Below are positions 28,901-34,415 of a stretch of 64,000 nucleotides of DNA, piece by piece. Origin of the DNA: an uncultured Verrucomicrobiae bacterium (GTDB lineage: Bacteria > Verrucomicrobiota > Verrucomicrobiia > Limisphaerales > UBA1096); assembly GCA_937770485.1 (NCBI GenBank), contig CALJHX010000013.1:16389-80388 (forward strand). Direction: 5' to 3'. Numbering within the stretch: the first letter of the stretch is position 1; the number at the start of each line of letters is the position of its first letter. Both the position numbers and the translations under genes were made by a program. The notes beneath the pieces are model-generated. The model worked only from the letters and a program-made list of their open reading frames with translations, ran no database searches and was not told the origin of the DNA.

Positions 28901-29915
28901 AGTTTTCCAGAAACGTCACGCCCGACTGCAGCTTAATGCTGCCCGATTGGCCAAGGTTCCCTTCAGCGTCTTCGCTTGCCAACGAGAACAGGCCGGCACT
29001 CTTCATGTTAATCGACGGCGCGGCAACGGTAACGCCGCCAGTTTGGCCCGCACCGGTGGCCAGGCTCATCAGGCCAGTCTCGTCGCCAAACGCCACGTCT
29101 CGGTTGCGGATGTTGTCGATGAACTCTCCGCGGTCAAGACCCTCCCCGGTGTCCGGCGCGGACCTTGGATTCTCGATCAACACCGGGCCCTTCGAGCTTA
29201 TGATCACCGAGCCGGAGTTGCCGCCGACCGACTCCGAGCGAAGCTGGCCCTCGCGAATCGTCACGGCGTCCGCCTCCACGATGATGTTCCCGGAGTTAGC
29301 ACCCGCCGCCTCCGAGATCAACCTCGCCTTCTCCAGCAACACCTCGCCTCCGGCAAAGTTTATGTCATCACCGGTAACCAGACGTGTTCCGTTGAAAGTA
29401 ATCTTACCCGCCGGGTTGCCGCCGAGAAAACCGAACGCCTGTGGTGACGATGAGGTGAAAACACTTTTATCCGGGTCGGCCGCAAGGAACACACCGTCCT
29501 TACCAAGATTAATGCGGTCGCGGGATGACACCGTGAAAGCTCCATCGACGTCGACCCTAGCGTTTTCACCGAAAAGAAATCCGTTGGGATTCATCAGGTA
29601 CATATTTGCCCCGGGGATGTCGGATTTTATCAGGCCGTCGATTTCGGAGACGTTCCCGCCAGTGACGCGGCCGAGGATGTTATTGATGGAGTTCGGCCCG
29701 GTGAACGTCGCCGACCCACCGGTTTGCACGTTGAACTCCGTGAAGCTGTGGAACAGGTTGCCGCCGACTGTCTTGCCCAGCGAGCCGGAAATCTGGAAAT
29801 TTGGCCCTACCAGCGCTTGGCCAGAACTGAATGAGCTGTCCACAACGACTTGGCCAATCGCTTGGCCAATCGAGCAGAAAATCAGGCTAAGAAAAAATAA
29901 ACCGCTGCGTTTCAT
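22923..29915 (-). CDS. Giant TpsA-type exoprotein with filamentous hemagglutinin N-terminal domain
   Basis: A secreted protein of about 2,330 residues, probably a long beta-helix. The chosen start (29915) gives a clean signal peptide (MKRSGLFFLSLIFC...); six more residues precede it if translation starts at 29933. The TPS domain (about 25-250) has the secretion motifs NLFHSFTEFNV, NNILGRVTGG and MYLMNPNGFLFGENA. A second, weaker TPS-like copy lies at about residues 990-1180 (NRFFSLASLSLFNG, ERVFARVTGG, LILMNPSGFVVGPNA). Hundreds of short G-x-I/V-x-L/I repeats fill the rest. The C-terminus (SSFFLNGQGGIPVW) resembles cyanobacterial TpsA proteins. TTGGCCAA occurs eight times in it, arguing for long residence in this genome. 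Confidence 0.92.
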   Translation of the reverse strand: MKRSGLFFLSLIFCSIGQAIGQVVVDSSFSSGQALVGPNFQISGSLGKTVGGNLFHSFTEFNVQTGGSATFTGPNSINNILGRVTGGNVSEIDGLIKSDIPGANMYLMNPNGFLFGENARVDVDGAFTVSSRDRINLGKDGVFLAADPDKSVFTSSSPQAFGFLGGNPAGKITFNGTRLVTGDDINFAGGEVLLEKARLISEAAGANSGNIIVEADAVTIREGQLRSESVGGNSGSVIISSKGPVLIENPRSAPDTGEGLDRGEFIDNIRNRDVAFGDETGLMSLATGAGQTGGVTVAAPSINMKSAGLFSLASEDAEGNLGQSGSIKLQSGVTFLENSRIQFGSGLSGEETGGVDIFAQNGMNIAGQSYLYSRAGLNISGGIAIIGASLVEASSSTVQLSGGMKLEADSAWNSKTIGIQAAALEVFSSNIQYETETSIKLSGDLKLAQGSVLAGNVLLPSTLEISGRNMTVDGGSRVDSGLGVGISLGGQFSLLNTSRVQVGIDQEKTPGTTVSFPEGQQLGHLSLKAGGIAIASGEQGSNFKLFTQYGGAMSLETGGVITLESNGEVYLTDYAKNSESKMTVKAGGMLIDAAGLRADEIGVAVVGRLQIGKPNAPYSSGIYAGPKDPRLIDVNAGELFMYGTGGIVLQKEGFGSVYGGEIKIKVAQTFLIDNNLISTRGSDSRIINNNIAVGSIDIDAGSLILQNNASIEMNAGEVPEGVAAGALDIDAINLLRIENSTITVSATGGSSARADVSLSAKDVELTSAKIEHVNYFSKVYNQGDIYLRDKALPVFLSGYGTLDITAQASIVSKEGTIISMQNGAVTMAAGEMTLDGTTVETETHWLQESQGQNSLLELSAAGQLLLLNSRFRMETISGGGRQNFSAAAPVVQFKNSQLTLSDEVAGQPGVVTILGSQSLLVEGSEISSIGMNTIDAGVNGNDITVGGGVVAIKSSVINTSVRGTGDAGRTKLAVTKSFSLADSWIGGAGITLGQAREMNVATDASWGASASVGGAVALDGALGLAKGENRFFSLASLSLFNGQQLTFSNLGETHERVFARVTGGESSVLDGAIDLGVKPADLILMNPSGFVVGPNAQFSQVGKLTLFAGNAVEFDGGAKVDLETAADALSENKPVGFITDTRGDVQIIGATLGQASSANAGDGLSIIGGNVSFRSGGAAITGNGGDVRIDAATLSLSSGGVISTVSPEGETGGAIRINAGTVSLEDGNIRTVAAGGDGGELVIGGGSFQGNGGSVQSLSFQNKAGNGRAGAVTITMADSISGAMNQFVDAASYGAGGLSPVRLKAENVVLDGPDFDRASGVKMIAYQGPTSTVSIEGGVIAAPMGRLINEARADAGLTVDDGYGSISVSGDTLSLGLSQEGEVQKTVANSLSFYTHSKNSKQTGNISVIAANDITLGGISIVQEGLLLAGKGFVESGPVGRGGDILFQGRNVTGQAVPNPVLWFDGHYTGNLTFEAEDQLTLGLGRYIYVNSDPSETHSVTFKGKNIRIGYDEQFNDKRWGTSFFLVHDDIVDYTAPNLVMQADETITFLPGFQTNDDFDTVGPNKGLPGGHGVSAVDIQARDIVFNASKLSLHSNFEHRIVATGTLTLANHSQIEIKDSDTVDQPVVRDITIQAGTLEMDNTTYLSSTSGTRFAATDWLIEANKLHLNGARIYSESLGSGQAGDINLAVGELTLDNGAKVQSIMRDAGSAGSVTAEADSIRLANGSNIGSGVPLPSTGYNPDKHQPGAYGDAGEVSLKAPSILLESGSSVSSTALDIGRSGNITLTGDDIRLNGRAYISSTTDATELAGEYGIFNPDFEQEVFRNGSITLAGGNVNLTGGSFLKSTTRMPYRLAGNISLTGGQVMLVEGSSVVSNTEPSNMIAAWRQYLGITSAPNFGDAGGVAIEAGTVTISAKSRVASDSFTDGDAGSISIKTDTLEVSDNARVYAGALNAGNGGAIEIDAGQLRLATQGAIVADVRDTGDGGTVHIKADVMVVDHGSVYGSTSGSGVGSRVRVQAGELHLANGGRIESAAFGPGQAGEIDIAADIVTISGQGEWFDPKDVDADSRSEVARSGFVTSTVAGGGAGTIHLDTENLDLDGALIGSASSGDGAAGSINLGIGQTMLLRNDGQVSVQSALANGGDITIQTSGHVLVDNSELSASAKLDGGSVRLYGEGDFFLRDGRITAEAGQDGGNILVEAPETLVLQRSLLSANAIQGHGGYILITADGFLPSIETSITASSEFGLQGTVEIRTPDTDVGSGLVVLPQTLVSKNINLAERCALRLAGDVSSFFLNGQGGIPVWASHSYLPTLIIPELDDANKPSERSDE

Positions 29916-30028
29916 CGGGAGAAAGCTGATCATTCAAGTGCGCTTCAGGTTGGTACCGCTCGAGGTCTGGGTCAATAAGAAGCAGCGAGCAATTGCCTGC
30001 GTTCAAACGCTTCACACGCCGGCTTGGC

Positions 30029-31036
30029 TCAGCCCTTGGTCTTGGCGGCTGTGTAGTCGAGATCAGCCACTTCCAGCAGGCCAACCTGCTTGAACAAATC
30101 CCCGCGCTCCTTGAGGAGTACTTTGTTTGACGGATCGGCGGTGATTTTCTCGGTCAGATCCTGTAACATATCGTACCAAATACCGTGCTTGCCGTAATCA
30201 TTAAAATCCTTCATCGGCTGCTTGGCCTTGACCCTCCGAATTCCCCCGGTCGAAGTGATGTCCAACGAGCCTTGCAGCGGATTCGGGATCAGTGCGACAT
30301 TCCACTCATAGTCGGACTCCTCGTCCAGCTTGATGCCAAGGTCACCCAGGGAAATCCCGTGTAAGCCTGCCTTGATCTTTTGCCCCCGGCGCATCTGCAC
30401 CAACGTCCGCTCATCGCGGTTCACGGTGATCTCGAATTCGAACGCTGTGTCAGCTGTCACATAGTAGTAGAGTGTCGGGGACTCCGACACTGTGTAACCG
30501 GTCGACTCGGGCGTAAGCACGAACACCACCGGCATGGACATGAGATGATTCGTATCCTCTTCACTGCCGCCACGTACGCCACCGCCTACCCGTACCCCGG
30601 GCGCACCGACTTGCGGCAATGTCAGTCCGCCACGCACGCCTCCGCCGACCCGTACCCCGGGCGCACCGACTTGCGGCAATGTCAGGCCACCGCGCACGCC
30701 TCCGCCGACCCGCGTCTTGGGCGCACCGGTGTTGGGCAGCATCAAGCCACCGCGCACGCCTCCGCCGACCCGCGTCTTGGGCGCACCGGTGTTGGGCAGC
30801 ATCAAGCCGCCGCGAACGCCTCCACCAATCCGTGTCTTAGGCGCACCGGTGTTGGGCAACATCAGGCCACCGCGCACGCCGCCGCCAACCCGCGTCTTGG
30901 GTGCGCCGACATTCGGCGGGGCGAACAGCCCAAGCTTGGGTTGCGCCTTTGCCGTCGGGGCAACGGACGCCCCAAAAGCGATGACAGTGATGGTCATCAG
31001 CAAACTTACGCGGCAAGGTGTGATTTTCGCAGTCAT
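30029..31036 (-). CDS. DUF928 protein with amplified GAPKTRVGGGVRGG repeats
   Basis: A 335-residue exported protein (signal peptide to about residue 31, ending TAKAQP). Residues 41-157 are six tandem 20-residue repeats. The C-terminal part (about 160-330) fits DUF928: a strand-rich region with VFVLTPESTGYTVSESPTLY, FEFEITVNRDERTLV, GLHGISLGDLGIKLDEESDY and the ending HGIWYDMLQDL. DUF928 proteins, known mainly from cyanobacteria, usually carry one V-G-x-G-T-R-G segment before the domain; here it has been multiplied. It is the first gene of the leftward TpsA-TpsB-CHAT-CHASE2 cluster, 96-114 bases before tpsA. Function is unknown. Confidence 0.8.
   Translation of the reverse strand: MTAKITPCRVSLLMTITVIAFGASVAPTAKAQPKLGLFAPPNVGAPKTRVGGGVRGGLMLPNTGAPKTRIGGGVRGGLMLPNTGAPKTRVGGGVRGGLMLPNTGAPKTRVGGGVRGGLTLPQVGAPGVRVGGGVRGGLTLPQVGAPGVRVGGGVRGGSEEDTNHLMSMPVVFVLTPESTGYTVSESPTLYYYVTADTAFEFEITVNRDERTLVQMRRGQKIKAGLHGISLGDLGIKLDEESDYEWNVALIPNPLQGSLDITSTGGIRRVKAKQPMKDFNDYGKHGIWYDMLQDLTEKITADPSNKVLLKERGDLFKQVGLLEVADLDYTAAKTKG
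30566..30916 (-). repeat. Six in-frame 60-bp tandem repeats in the DUF928 gene
   Basis: The repeat period is exactly 60 bases, coding a 20-residue unit close to PNTGAPKTRVGGGVRGGLML. The two copies nearest the C-terminal domain form a variant pair (PQVGAPGVRV), the others share APKTRV/I. Near-identity between neighbouring copies points to recent slippage or unequal crossing-over, so copy number may vary between strains. Confidence 0.9.
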
Positions 31037-31212
31037 GATAGCAATCAGCTAACAGCTAATTCTTGAAGTGAGTTTGACCCCGACTCCAACCCCTGTCAAC
31101 CAGCGGCATGACGCTATGAATGTGTTCCGGAGCTCCCTACGAAAAACTGTAGCAATATCTGTAATCAGAAAACGCCAAGAATCCTAAATATGGGTTTTCT
31201 GGAGTAAAAGAA

Positions 31213-31257
31213 GTGGTTTTCTCGCTAGGATTTGAACCTAAACTATCGGTGTCAAAG
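31213..31257 (-). pseudogene. tRNA-Gln 3'-half remnant, candidate island end
   Basis: These 45 bases match the anticodon loop, T arm, acceptor 3' strand and following bases of the intact tRNA-Gln at 39192-39262 with four mismatches. Homology stops abruptly just beyond the anticodon loop, where tyrosine recombinases often cross over. The acceptor strand is mutated, so this cannot be a working tRNA. It is probably the displaced 3' half left at the far end of an integrated element. Confidence 0.75.
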
Positions 31258-31426
31258 TCATCGTCTACAATAATCCAAAAAAGCACCGAAACCTTTGTCA
31301 ATTAGCCACCAACAGTTAGGTCGCTAATTGTTTAAGAATCATTGGATTCCGTAAAAGGCGGGATTCTCTGAATCTGATCGGACTCTATCAAGTCATACTC
31401 ACTGTTCTTGTATTTACTCTTCTCGG

Positions 31427-31621
31427 GTGAAATCCATTTTAATGGAATACTTCACATCGCCCGAAAGGCTCGCCTTGGAACAGATCGCTCTACGTATCGA
31501 TACCCTTGAGGGCGCAAACTGGCACTGTTACATGCAAGGTTTAATTAAGGCTAAAATAAATAATATCGGCTTAAGTTTTGATCAATCTTGTGCGTCGGAT
31601 TTGCAGGACAAGTACAAATAA
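31427..31621 (+). CDS. Small hypothetical protein
   Basis: A 64-codon frame beginning MKSILMEYFTSPERLA and ending LQDKYK. It has no recognisable domain or membrane segment, no clear Shine-Dalgarno, and lies in the low-GC island edge between the tRNA-Gln fragment and selO. Composition is protein-like (charged and amphipathic stretches), but a gene of this size cannot be confirmed without homologues. Confidence 0.25.
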   Translation: MKSILMEYFTSPERLALEQIALRIDTLEGANWHCYMQGLIKAKINNIGLSFDQSCASDLQDKYK

Positions 31622-31909
31622 CAACATATGTGGTGATTATTTCCTATGCGCCTTTTGTACCTGTCCCTAAACTTTTCTTTTACTCATTAATCTCAAACCT
31701 TTGCGGCTAGTTGGTTAGTTTTTAGCGCCGAAAGCTCCAGCTTCGAGAGCTTTTGCCGCTTGATAAATACATTGCATAAGCAATCAAAAAAGCTAAGGTT
31801 TGAGCGAGTTATGAGGCACTTACTAACAACAAAAAAAGCAGCCGTGCTTTTGGTGCGGTATCAGGAAAAAGACTACGCGATGAAACTGGTGTAAATGAGG
31901 TAGCATTAA

Positions 31910-33364
31910 ATGGATGACTCAGGTTTTAATTTTAACAACACTTACATCCACCTGCCGAAGGCGTTTTATACAGAGCTTTCACCGGTGCCGGTGCGTAAGC
32001 CAGAAATGGTAACATTCAATGCACCGCTCGCCTCCGATATGGGTTTGGATTTTTCGGGAATAAGCACGGACGCAAAAGCTGCAATGTTTGGCGGCAATAA
32101 TATGCCAAAGGGGGCAGAGCCGCTTGCTCAGGCTTATGCGGGGCATCAATTTGGCCACTTCACCATGCTGGGTGATGGGCGCGCGATTGTTTGGGGCGAG
32201 CATATCACCCCTTCAGGTCAGCGCCTTGACATTCAATTCAAAGGTTCTGGTCCCACGCCTTATTCACGGGGTGCAGATGGGCGCGCCGTACTGGGACCGA
32301 TGCTGCGTGAATATATCACCAGCGAAGCAATGCATGCACTGAACATCCCCACAACCCGTAGTCTTGCGGTGGTGACAAACGGAGAGAAGGTGTATCGTGA
32401 AACTGGCCTGCCGGGAGCAATCCTGACACGAATCGCCAGCTCACACATTCGTGTTGGCACGTTTGAATACGCCGCACTGCAGCAGGACAAGGGAATAATC
32501 CAAAAACTCGTCAATTACACCATCGACAGGCACTATCCGTGGATTAAGGAGGAACACAATAAGACTCTTTCGCTACTTAAAGCTGTCATCGAGAAACAGG
32601 CAGATTTAATAACCCACTGGATGCGCGTGGGCTTTATTCATGGCGTAATGAACACGGATAACATGACACTATCTGGCGAGACAATTGATTACGGTCCCTG
32701 CGCTTTTATGGATGCCTACAACCCAAGGACTGTGTTTAGCTCCATCGACCATATGGGGCGCTATGCCTATGCCAACCAGCCAAACATAGCACAATGGAAT
32801 CTGGCACGCCTTGCCGAGACCATGCTGCCCCTCTTGGATGACGAGATCGAAAATGCGGCAGACACAATCGAAGAAGTCGTAAACGGTTTTGGCGCACTGT
32901 ATAAAGATAAATGGCTCTCCATGATGCGTGCCAAACTTGGCCTGTTCGGCGCGCGAGCGGAGGACGAAAGTCTAATTACTGATCTGCTTGGCTGGATGCA
33001 GCGAGTAGGCGCGGACTATACCAACACCTTCCAGCATTTAACGGAAGAAAAACCACCGCAGGGCGAGCCCTATAACGATAGGGCCTTCAAAGAATGGTAT
33101 ACTCACTGGCAGGCGCAGCTCGCTAAAAACACGAAACCATTGAAATCTTCCTTGTCTTTGATGCGTGCTAACAACCCGGCTGTGATCCCACGCAATCATA
33201 AAGTGGAGCAGGTTCTGGCCGCTGCCACGAATGGCGACCTTAAACCACTGAAAAATCTACTAACTGCGCTCCAAGAGCCCTATAAAAACCGCTCTGATCT
33301 CAAACCCTACCAATCCCCGCCTGAGCCAGGGGATAGAGTTTATCAAACATTCTGCGGGACATAG
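31910..33364 (+). CDS. selO: SelO-family protein adenylyltransferase
   Basis: SelO (YdiU/UPF0061) is a pseudokinase-fold enzyme that transfers AMP to Ser/Thr/Tyr of target proteins, linked to redox stress. The 484 residues contain the N-terminal VPVRKPEMVTFNAPLASDMGL, the nucleotide region AYAGHQFGHF and LGDGRAIVWGE, LDIQFKGSGPTPYSRGADGR, the active-site HGVMNTDNM and IDYGPCAFMD, and the C-terminal TFCGT, where Cys replaces the selenocysteine of eukaryotic SelO. A GAGG about 10 bases upstream supports the start. Codon choice and base composition are lower in GC than flanking genes, and TTGGCCAA is absent. It is bracketed by tRNA-Gln pieces, so horizontal acquisition is likely. Confidence 0.95.
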   Translation: MDDSGFNFNNTYIHLPKAFYTELSPVPVRKPEMVTFNAPLASDMGLDFSGISTDAKAAMFGGNNMPKGAEPLAQAYAGHQFGHFTMLGDGRAIVWGEHITPSGQRLDIQFKGSGPTPYSRGADGRAVLGPMLREYITSEAMHALNIPTTRSLAVVTNGEKVYRETGLPGAILTRIASSHIRVGTFEYAALQQDKGIIQKLVNYTIDRHYPWIKEEHNKTLSLLKAVIEKQADLITHWMRVGFIHGVMNTDNMTLSGETIDYGPCAFMDAYNPRTVFSSIDHMGRYAYANQPNIAQWNLARLAETMLPLLDDEIENAADTIEEVVNGFGALYKDKWLSMMRAKLGLFGARAEDESLITDLLGWMQRVGADYTNTFQHLTEEKPPQGEPYNDRAFKEWYTHWQAQLAKNTKPLKSSLSLMRANNPAVIPRNHKVEQVLAAATNGDLKPLKNLLTALQEPYKNRSDLKPYQSPPEPGDRVYQTFCGT

Positions 33365-33559
33365 CCATTAATTTAAGCAACCAAGTTTGATGGTCATGGA
33401 ATATTTCCGTGACACCGAAACATCGAATCGCCCCATTGGACGACCTCTTCATCTCTTTTTTGGATCGTGCGGTGCAACAATCGCCGCTTCAACTTAAGCC
33501 GCAAACTTTGTCGCGAAGTCTTTGTCATACTCTGGTAGAGTTCAGAAAAATGAGGGGGA

Positions 33560-33673
33560 ATGAACAAGGGCAATATTGAGCGTAGGCGGGAAAAACGTAA
33601 TGAGGCAGTTGTCAGTGATATAAAACACCTCCTACTCACAACAATCGCAGCGCGCCGAAAGCTCCTTGCTTAA
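33560..33673 (+). CDS. Possible 37-residue basic peptide
   Basis: ATG at 33560 is preceded directly by GAGGGGGA, the best Shine-Dalgarno-like run in the region though very close to the start codon. The frame codes MNKGNIERRREKRNEA followed by a helix-prone K-H-L-L-L segment and an Arg/Lys-rich end. No family is recognised. It may be the start of a decayed gene, since A/T-rich sequence follows. Confidence 0.25.
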   Translation: MNKGNIERRREKRNEAVVSDIKHLLLTTIAARRKLLA

Positions 33674-33882
33674 TTAGGCTAAATTAATTAAATATATAAT
33701 TTAAGAATTATGTTGCAGAGTCAGGGGATTTATAGCGCCCGGAAATCATCACTCTTTTCTCGACGTTTTTTTGCGGCTGAATAACAGGAAATAACAAACT
33801 CAAAAAATATCACTATATTAAATTGACGTTTTTCTTTTTGTTTTAAGATTCCGCGACTTGCAGGAAGGTATCAAAAACTGCT

Positions 33883-33925
33883 CTGTGCTACCATTACACC
33901 ACGGGACAGTGGCGGGCGTTTTTGT
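33883..33925 (-). repeat. 43-bp exact copy of tRNA-Gln 5' half and flank
   Basis: Identical over 43 bases to 39237-39279: it contains the D arm and 5' acceptor strand of tRNA-Gln plus 17 bases beyond the tRNA 5' end. Homology ends within the anticodon stem. With the 3' half at 31213-31257 it reads as one tRNA-Gln gene split by the 2.6-kb selO segment; with the intact copy it forms a direct repeat around 5.3 kb. Confidence 0.85.
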
Positions 33926-33959
33926 TGCTACGCTTAGCTAGACTCAGCTTTCGCCCAGA

Positions 33960-34199
33960 TCATTGGCAACCCGCCTGGAGTGCACTTTTCGCATCCTACT
34001 GTTCCATTCTGTGCCACGCCGACACCACACCCGGGGTGCCACGCCCCAAGACGGGGGTACTGTCAGAAAATATCTCCCCCATACAACGCGGGCTGTTTTC
34101 TGGGATGGTAACCTGGGGGGCGTAACATCATCCGCACCACGGCCCGAAAGAAGAAAATGCGAAACGCCCGGGTGACCGGCCGGCAGCCGCCGGTTTTTG
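33960..34199 (+). ncRNA. Candidate structured noncoding RNA ending in a terminator
   Basis: No convincing reading frame crosses this G/C-rich stretch, yet it contains nested complementary arms: 34035-34039 with 34134-34138 (GGTGC/GCACC), 34041-34047 with 34117-34123 (ACGCCCC/GGGGCGT), and 34064-34070 with 34096-34102 (CAGAAAA/TTTTCTG). It ends with a G/C hairpin and T-run typical of intrinsic termination. The rod-like nesting recalls 6S RNA, but I see no diagnostic sequence for 6S, tmRNA, SRP RNA or RNase P RNA. Boundaries are approximate and strand is set by the terminator. Confidence 0.35.
34175..34198 (+). terminator. Rho-independent terminator
   Basis: Arms ACCGGC (34175-34180) and GCCGGT (34189-34194) pair perfectly around an 8-base loop, followed by a run of T to 34198. 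The nearest upstream protein gene in this direction ends 800 bases earlier, so it more likely ends the candidate RNA than selO. Confidence 0.6.
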
Positions 34200-34415
34200 G
34201 TTTCGCTGGTAACCGTGGTAAGCTAGCTTCCGGGCAGATACATGATCAAATCACCAATCCAGATCGGCTGTATTCGCGTTAAGAGATACTATCAACCCCC
34301 TGCCCCGTCCCAACGGCGGACACGCTTTTCACTACCAACTGCGGCAGCTTCGTAAAGAAGCCAATGAAACTGGGAGGCAGTTGGAAATTGTTAGCAACGA
34401 AAAGACAAGTCGAAG

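Larger units (their letters stand above)
31037..31909. other. A/T-rich left edge of the tRNA-Gln island
   Basis: About 870 bases between the DUF928 start and selO. Base composition falls clearly below that of the flanking genes and TTGGCCAA is absent. It holds the promoter region of the DUF928 cluster, a degraded 3' half of tRNA-Gln (31213-31257), a doubtful 64-codon frame and, just before selO, a 27-codon frame at 31811-31894 (MRHLLTTKKAAVLLVRYQEK...) that I do not recognise. A 14-base direct repeat (GCGCCGAAAGCTCC) at 31725-31738 recurs at 33652-33665, on the other side of selO. Confidence 0.6.
33365..34415. other. Gene-poor island segment between selO and the DUF1592 gene
   Basis: About 1,050 bases in two parts. 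33365-33880 is very A/T-rich with only a 37-codon frame (33560-33673). 33883-33925 is an exact copy of the 5' half of tRNA-Gln plus its upstream flank. From about 33960 to 34199 the DNA becomes G/C-rich with nested inverted repeats and ends in a terminator hairpin, described as a candidate RNA. 34200-34415 holds the leader of the next gene. Confidence 0.6.

Noticed and set aside
30566..30916. Regular 60-bp repeats considered as a CRISPR array
   Set aside because: The repeats are in frame, code a conserved 20-residue unit and have no unique spacers; no cas genes are near.
33960..34199. Assignment of the structured region to 6S RNA, tmRNA, SRP RNA or RNase P RNA
   Set aside because: No diagnostic sequence of these families was visible; only nested pairing and a terminator support an RNA, so it is left as a candidate.
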